From positions 1 through 8,999 of the forward strand of contig JAFAIY010000508.1 of NCBI GenBank assembly GCA_019236485.1: a stretch of 8,999 nucleotides of DNA, given 5' to 3'. The notes below the pieces were generated by a model, which was not told where the DNA came from, searched no databases, and saw only the letters and a list, made by a program, of their open reading frames with translations. The stretch is from Comamonas sp. (GTDB lineage Bacteria; Pseudomonadota; Gammaproteobacteria; Burkholderiales; Burkholderiaceae_C). Shown here piece after piece: positions 8,430 to 8,999 of this stretch. Within the stretch, counting starts at the first letter, position 1. Every line of letters starts with the position of its first letter. Both the position numbers and the translations under genes were made by a program.

Positions 8430-8434
8430 ATTGA

Positions 8435-8440
8435 CTCCTT
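8435..8440 (-). promoter_or_regulatory. Ribosome binding site of pnp
   Basis: AAGGAG is placed 5 bases before the ATG at 8429. It decides the start against an in-frame ATG ten codons upstream, which falls inside the small leader hairpin. It lies 10 bases after that hairpin, so the site itself is exposed if the hairpin forms. Confidence 0.85.
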
Positions 8441-8449
8441 GTTTAGTAG

Positions 8450-8467
8450 CTGGATGCACGCATCCAG
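8450..8467 (-). promoter_or_regulatory. Small hairpin in the pnp leader
   Basis: CTGGATG and CATCCAG form a perfect 7-bp stem with the 4-base loop CGTG as read on the minus strand (the repeat extends to 8 bp if the loop is 2 bases). It sits between the long leader inverted repeat and the pnp ribosome binding site. No T-run follows. A role in leader folding or PNPase-mediated control is inference. Confidence 0.6.
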
Positions 8468-8476
8468 ATTTGATTT

Positions 8477-8575
8477 GGAGCGCAAACAGAACACGATGCC
8501 ATTCCAGTGCAGCGCTAGATGCTACAAATAGTGCAGCATTGGAATGACACAGCTTCGCTCTGTTTTGCGTTCTCC
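8477..8575 (-). promoter_or_regulatory. Long imperfect inverted repeat in the pnp leader (putative RNase III hairpin)
   Basis: Arms at 8477-8517 and 8529-8575 are imperfect reverse complements around an 11-base loop. The inner 18 positions (8500-8517 against 8529-8546) pair at 15 of 18, including a 7-bp run CATTCCA/TGGAATG. The outer part pairs in blocks GGAG/CTCC, CGCAAA/TTTGCG and CAGA/TCTG, with small bulges and an unpaired middle. As RNA this would be a long stem-loop 47 bases before the pnp start codon. In E. coli a comparable pnp leader stem is cut by RNase III, after which PNPase destabilises its own mRNA. I infer the same role here; the structure is seen, the function is not shown by sequence. 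A small non-coding insertion (MITE-like) is the alternative. Confidence 0.7.
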
Positions 8576-8580
8576 GAAGT

Positions 8581-8618
8581 AAAAAACGCCTGAGCTAGGC
8601 AATCTAACTCAGGCGTTT
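8581..8618 (-). terminator. Intrinsic terminator of rpsO
   Basis: On the minus strand a 15-bp stem (8604-8618 with 8584-8598) encloses a 5-base loop and runs into TTTTTT. One internal pair is G-U only in the minus-strand RNA and would be an A-C mismatch in the other direction, which fits minus-strand use. It starts 16 bases after the rpsO stop. Partial read-through would carry transcription into pnp, as known in E. coli. Confidence 0.92.
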
Positions 8619-8634
8619 CGATCTCTCACCGTGC

Positions 8635-8901
8635 TTACTTGCGCAGGCCCAGCTTGGCGATCAGGGCTGTGTAACGGTCAGCGTCCTTGGCCTTCAGGTA
8701 GTCCAGCAGCTTGCGACGACGGCTCACCATGCGCAGCAGGCCGCGGCGACCGTGGTGGTCCTTGGCGTGTTGCTTGAAGTGGGGAGTCAGTTCGTTGATG
8801 CGAGCGGTCAGCAGGGCCACTTGCACTTCGGGGCTACCAGTGTCGTTTTCGGAACGAGCGTTAGCCTTGACAACTTCGGCCTTGATGGAGGCAGCGATCA
8901 T
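8635..8901 (-). CDS. rpsO: 30S ribosomal protein S15
   Basis: S15 binds 16S rRNA early in assembly of the 30S platform. The protein is 88 residues (E. coli 89 with the initiator Met), with the family pattern [19 protein letters not shown] (17-35), then [20 protein letters not shown] (41-60) and RRRKLLDYL (61-69), ending in LGLRK. His and Arg residues in the central helices are those that contact rRNA in the family. The start at 8901 has AAGGA about 7 bases upstream; the frame is open further upstream but that part is unlike S15. The gene is followed by its own terminator and then pnp, the conserved rpsO-pnp order. E. coli S15 represses its own translation through a leader pseudoknot; I cannot identify an equivalent in the 98 bases visible upstream. 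Confidence 0.97.
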   Translation of the reverse strand: MIAASIKAEVVKANARSENDTGSPEVQVALLTARINELTPHFKQHAKDHHGRRGLLRMVSRRRKLLDYLKAKDADRYTALIAKLGLRK

Positions 8902-8999
8902 TTGATTTTCCTTAGGATTTGGCACTCGGCAGGGAGCACCTTGGTTACTTGCGCCAAGACTGGAAAGGCCTCGGCGTGCGTCTTGCACCATGCAAAACC

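Noticed and set aside
6039..8531. Very long plus-strand open frame (830 codons) opposite pnp.
   Set aside because: It mirrors the pnp codons, has a His/Gly/Leu/Asp-rich composition typical of antisense frames in GC-rich genes, shows no recognisable domain, and the minus-strand PNPase is beyond doubt.
8902..8991. Upstream extension of rpsO by 30 codons.
   Set aside because: S15 proteins start at the MIAAS-like position, which has its own ribosome binding site; the extra residues do not resemble S15.
8902..8999. Possible S15 autoregulatory pseudoknot or promoter upstream of rpsO; short repeats such as TTGCA/TGCAA near 8983-8995 and CTTGG/CCAAG were seen.
   Set aside because: The stems are only 5 bp, no -10 element is convincing, and the window ends too soon to judge.

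Overview
The window is ordinary core chromosome from a GC-rich betaproteobacterium, most likely a member of the Comamonadaceae (Comamonas, Delftia or Acidovorax type). I infer this from the protein sequences, from separate nuoC and nuoD genes (fused in Escherichia coli), and from my recollection of the gene order rpsO, pnp, quinone oxidoreductase, tpiA, secG, tRNA-Leu, nuoABCDEF in that family. Every gene I can support lies on the minus strand, so transcription runs from high to low coordinates. I see no mobile element, CRISPR array, phage gene, toxin-antitoxin pair or other accessory system.

Region 1 (about 8999-8430): rpsO (ribosomal protein S15) ends in a strong intrinsic terminator. The pnp leader follows. 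It is almost filled by a 99-bp imperfect inverted repeat and a second small hairpin just before the pnp ribosome binding site. This resembles the RNase III-cleaved leader through which PNPase represses itself in E. coli, and it is the most interesting structure here.

Region 2 (8429-6140): pnp encodes a full-length PNPase with a charged Arg/Glu/Pro tail ending in polyglutamine. A textbook intrinsic terminator follows.

Region 3 (6139-3728): a likely operon of a zinc-independent NAD(P)H:quinone oxidoreductase, tpiA (start overlaps the previous stop) and secG. A perfect 10-bp hairpin without a T-tract separates tpiA from secG, and a weak terminator-like hairpin follows secG.

Region 4 (3727-1): tRNA-Leu(GAG), then the first six genes of the complex I operon, nuoA to nuoF, tightly packed with two four-base start/stop overlaps. 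NuoF runs off the window edge. Together nuoA-F supply one membrane subunit (NuoA), the quinone-site and N2 connecting module (B, C, D) and the NADH-oxidising module (E, F).

No convincing sigma-70 promoter was found in any of the intergenic gaps, all of which are shorter than about 270 bases. Long open frames on the plus strand are mirror images of the real genes.
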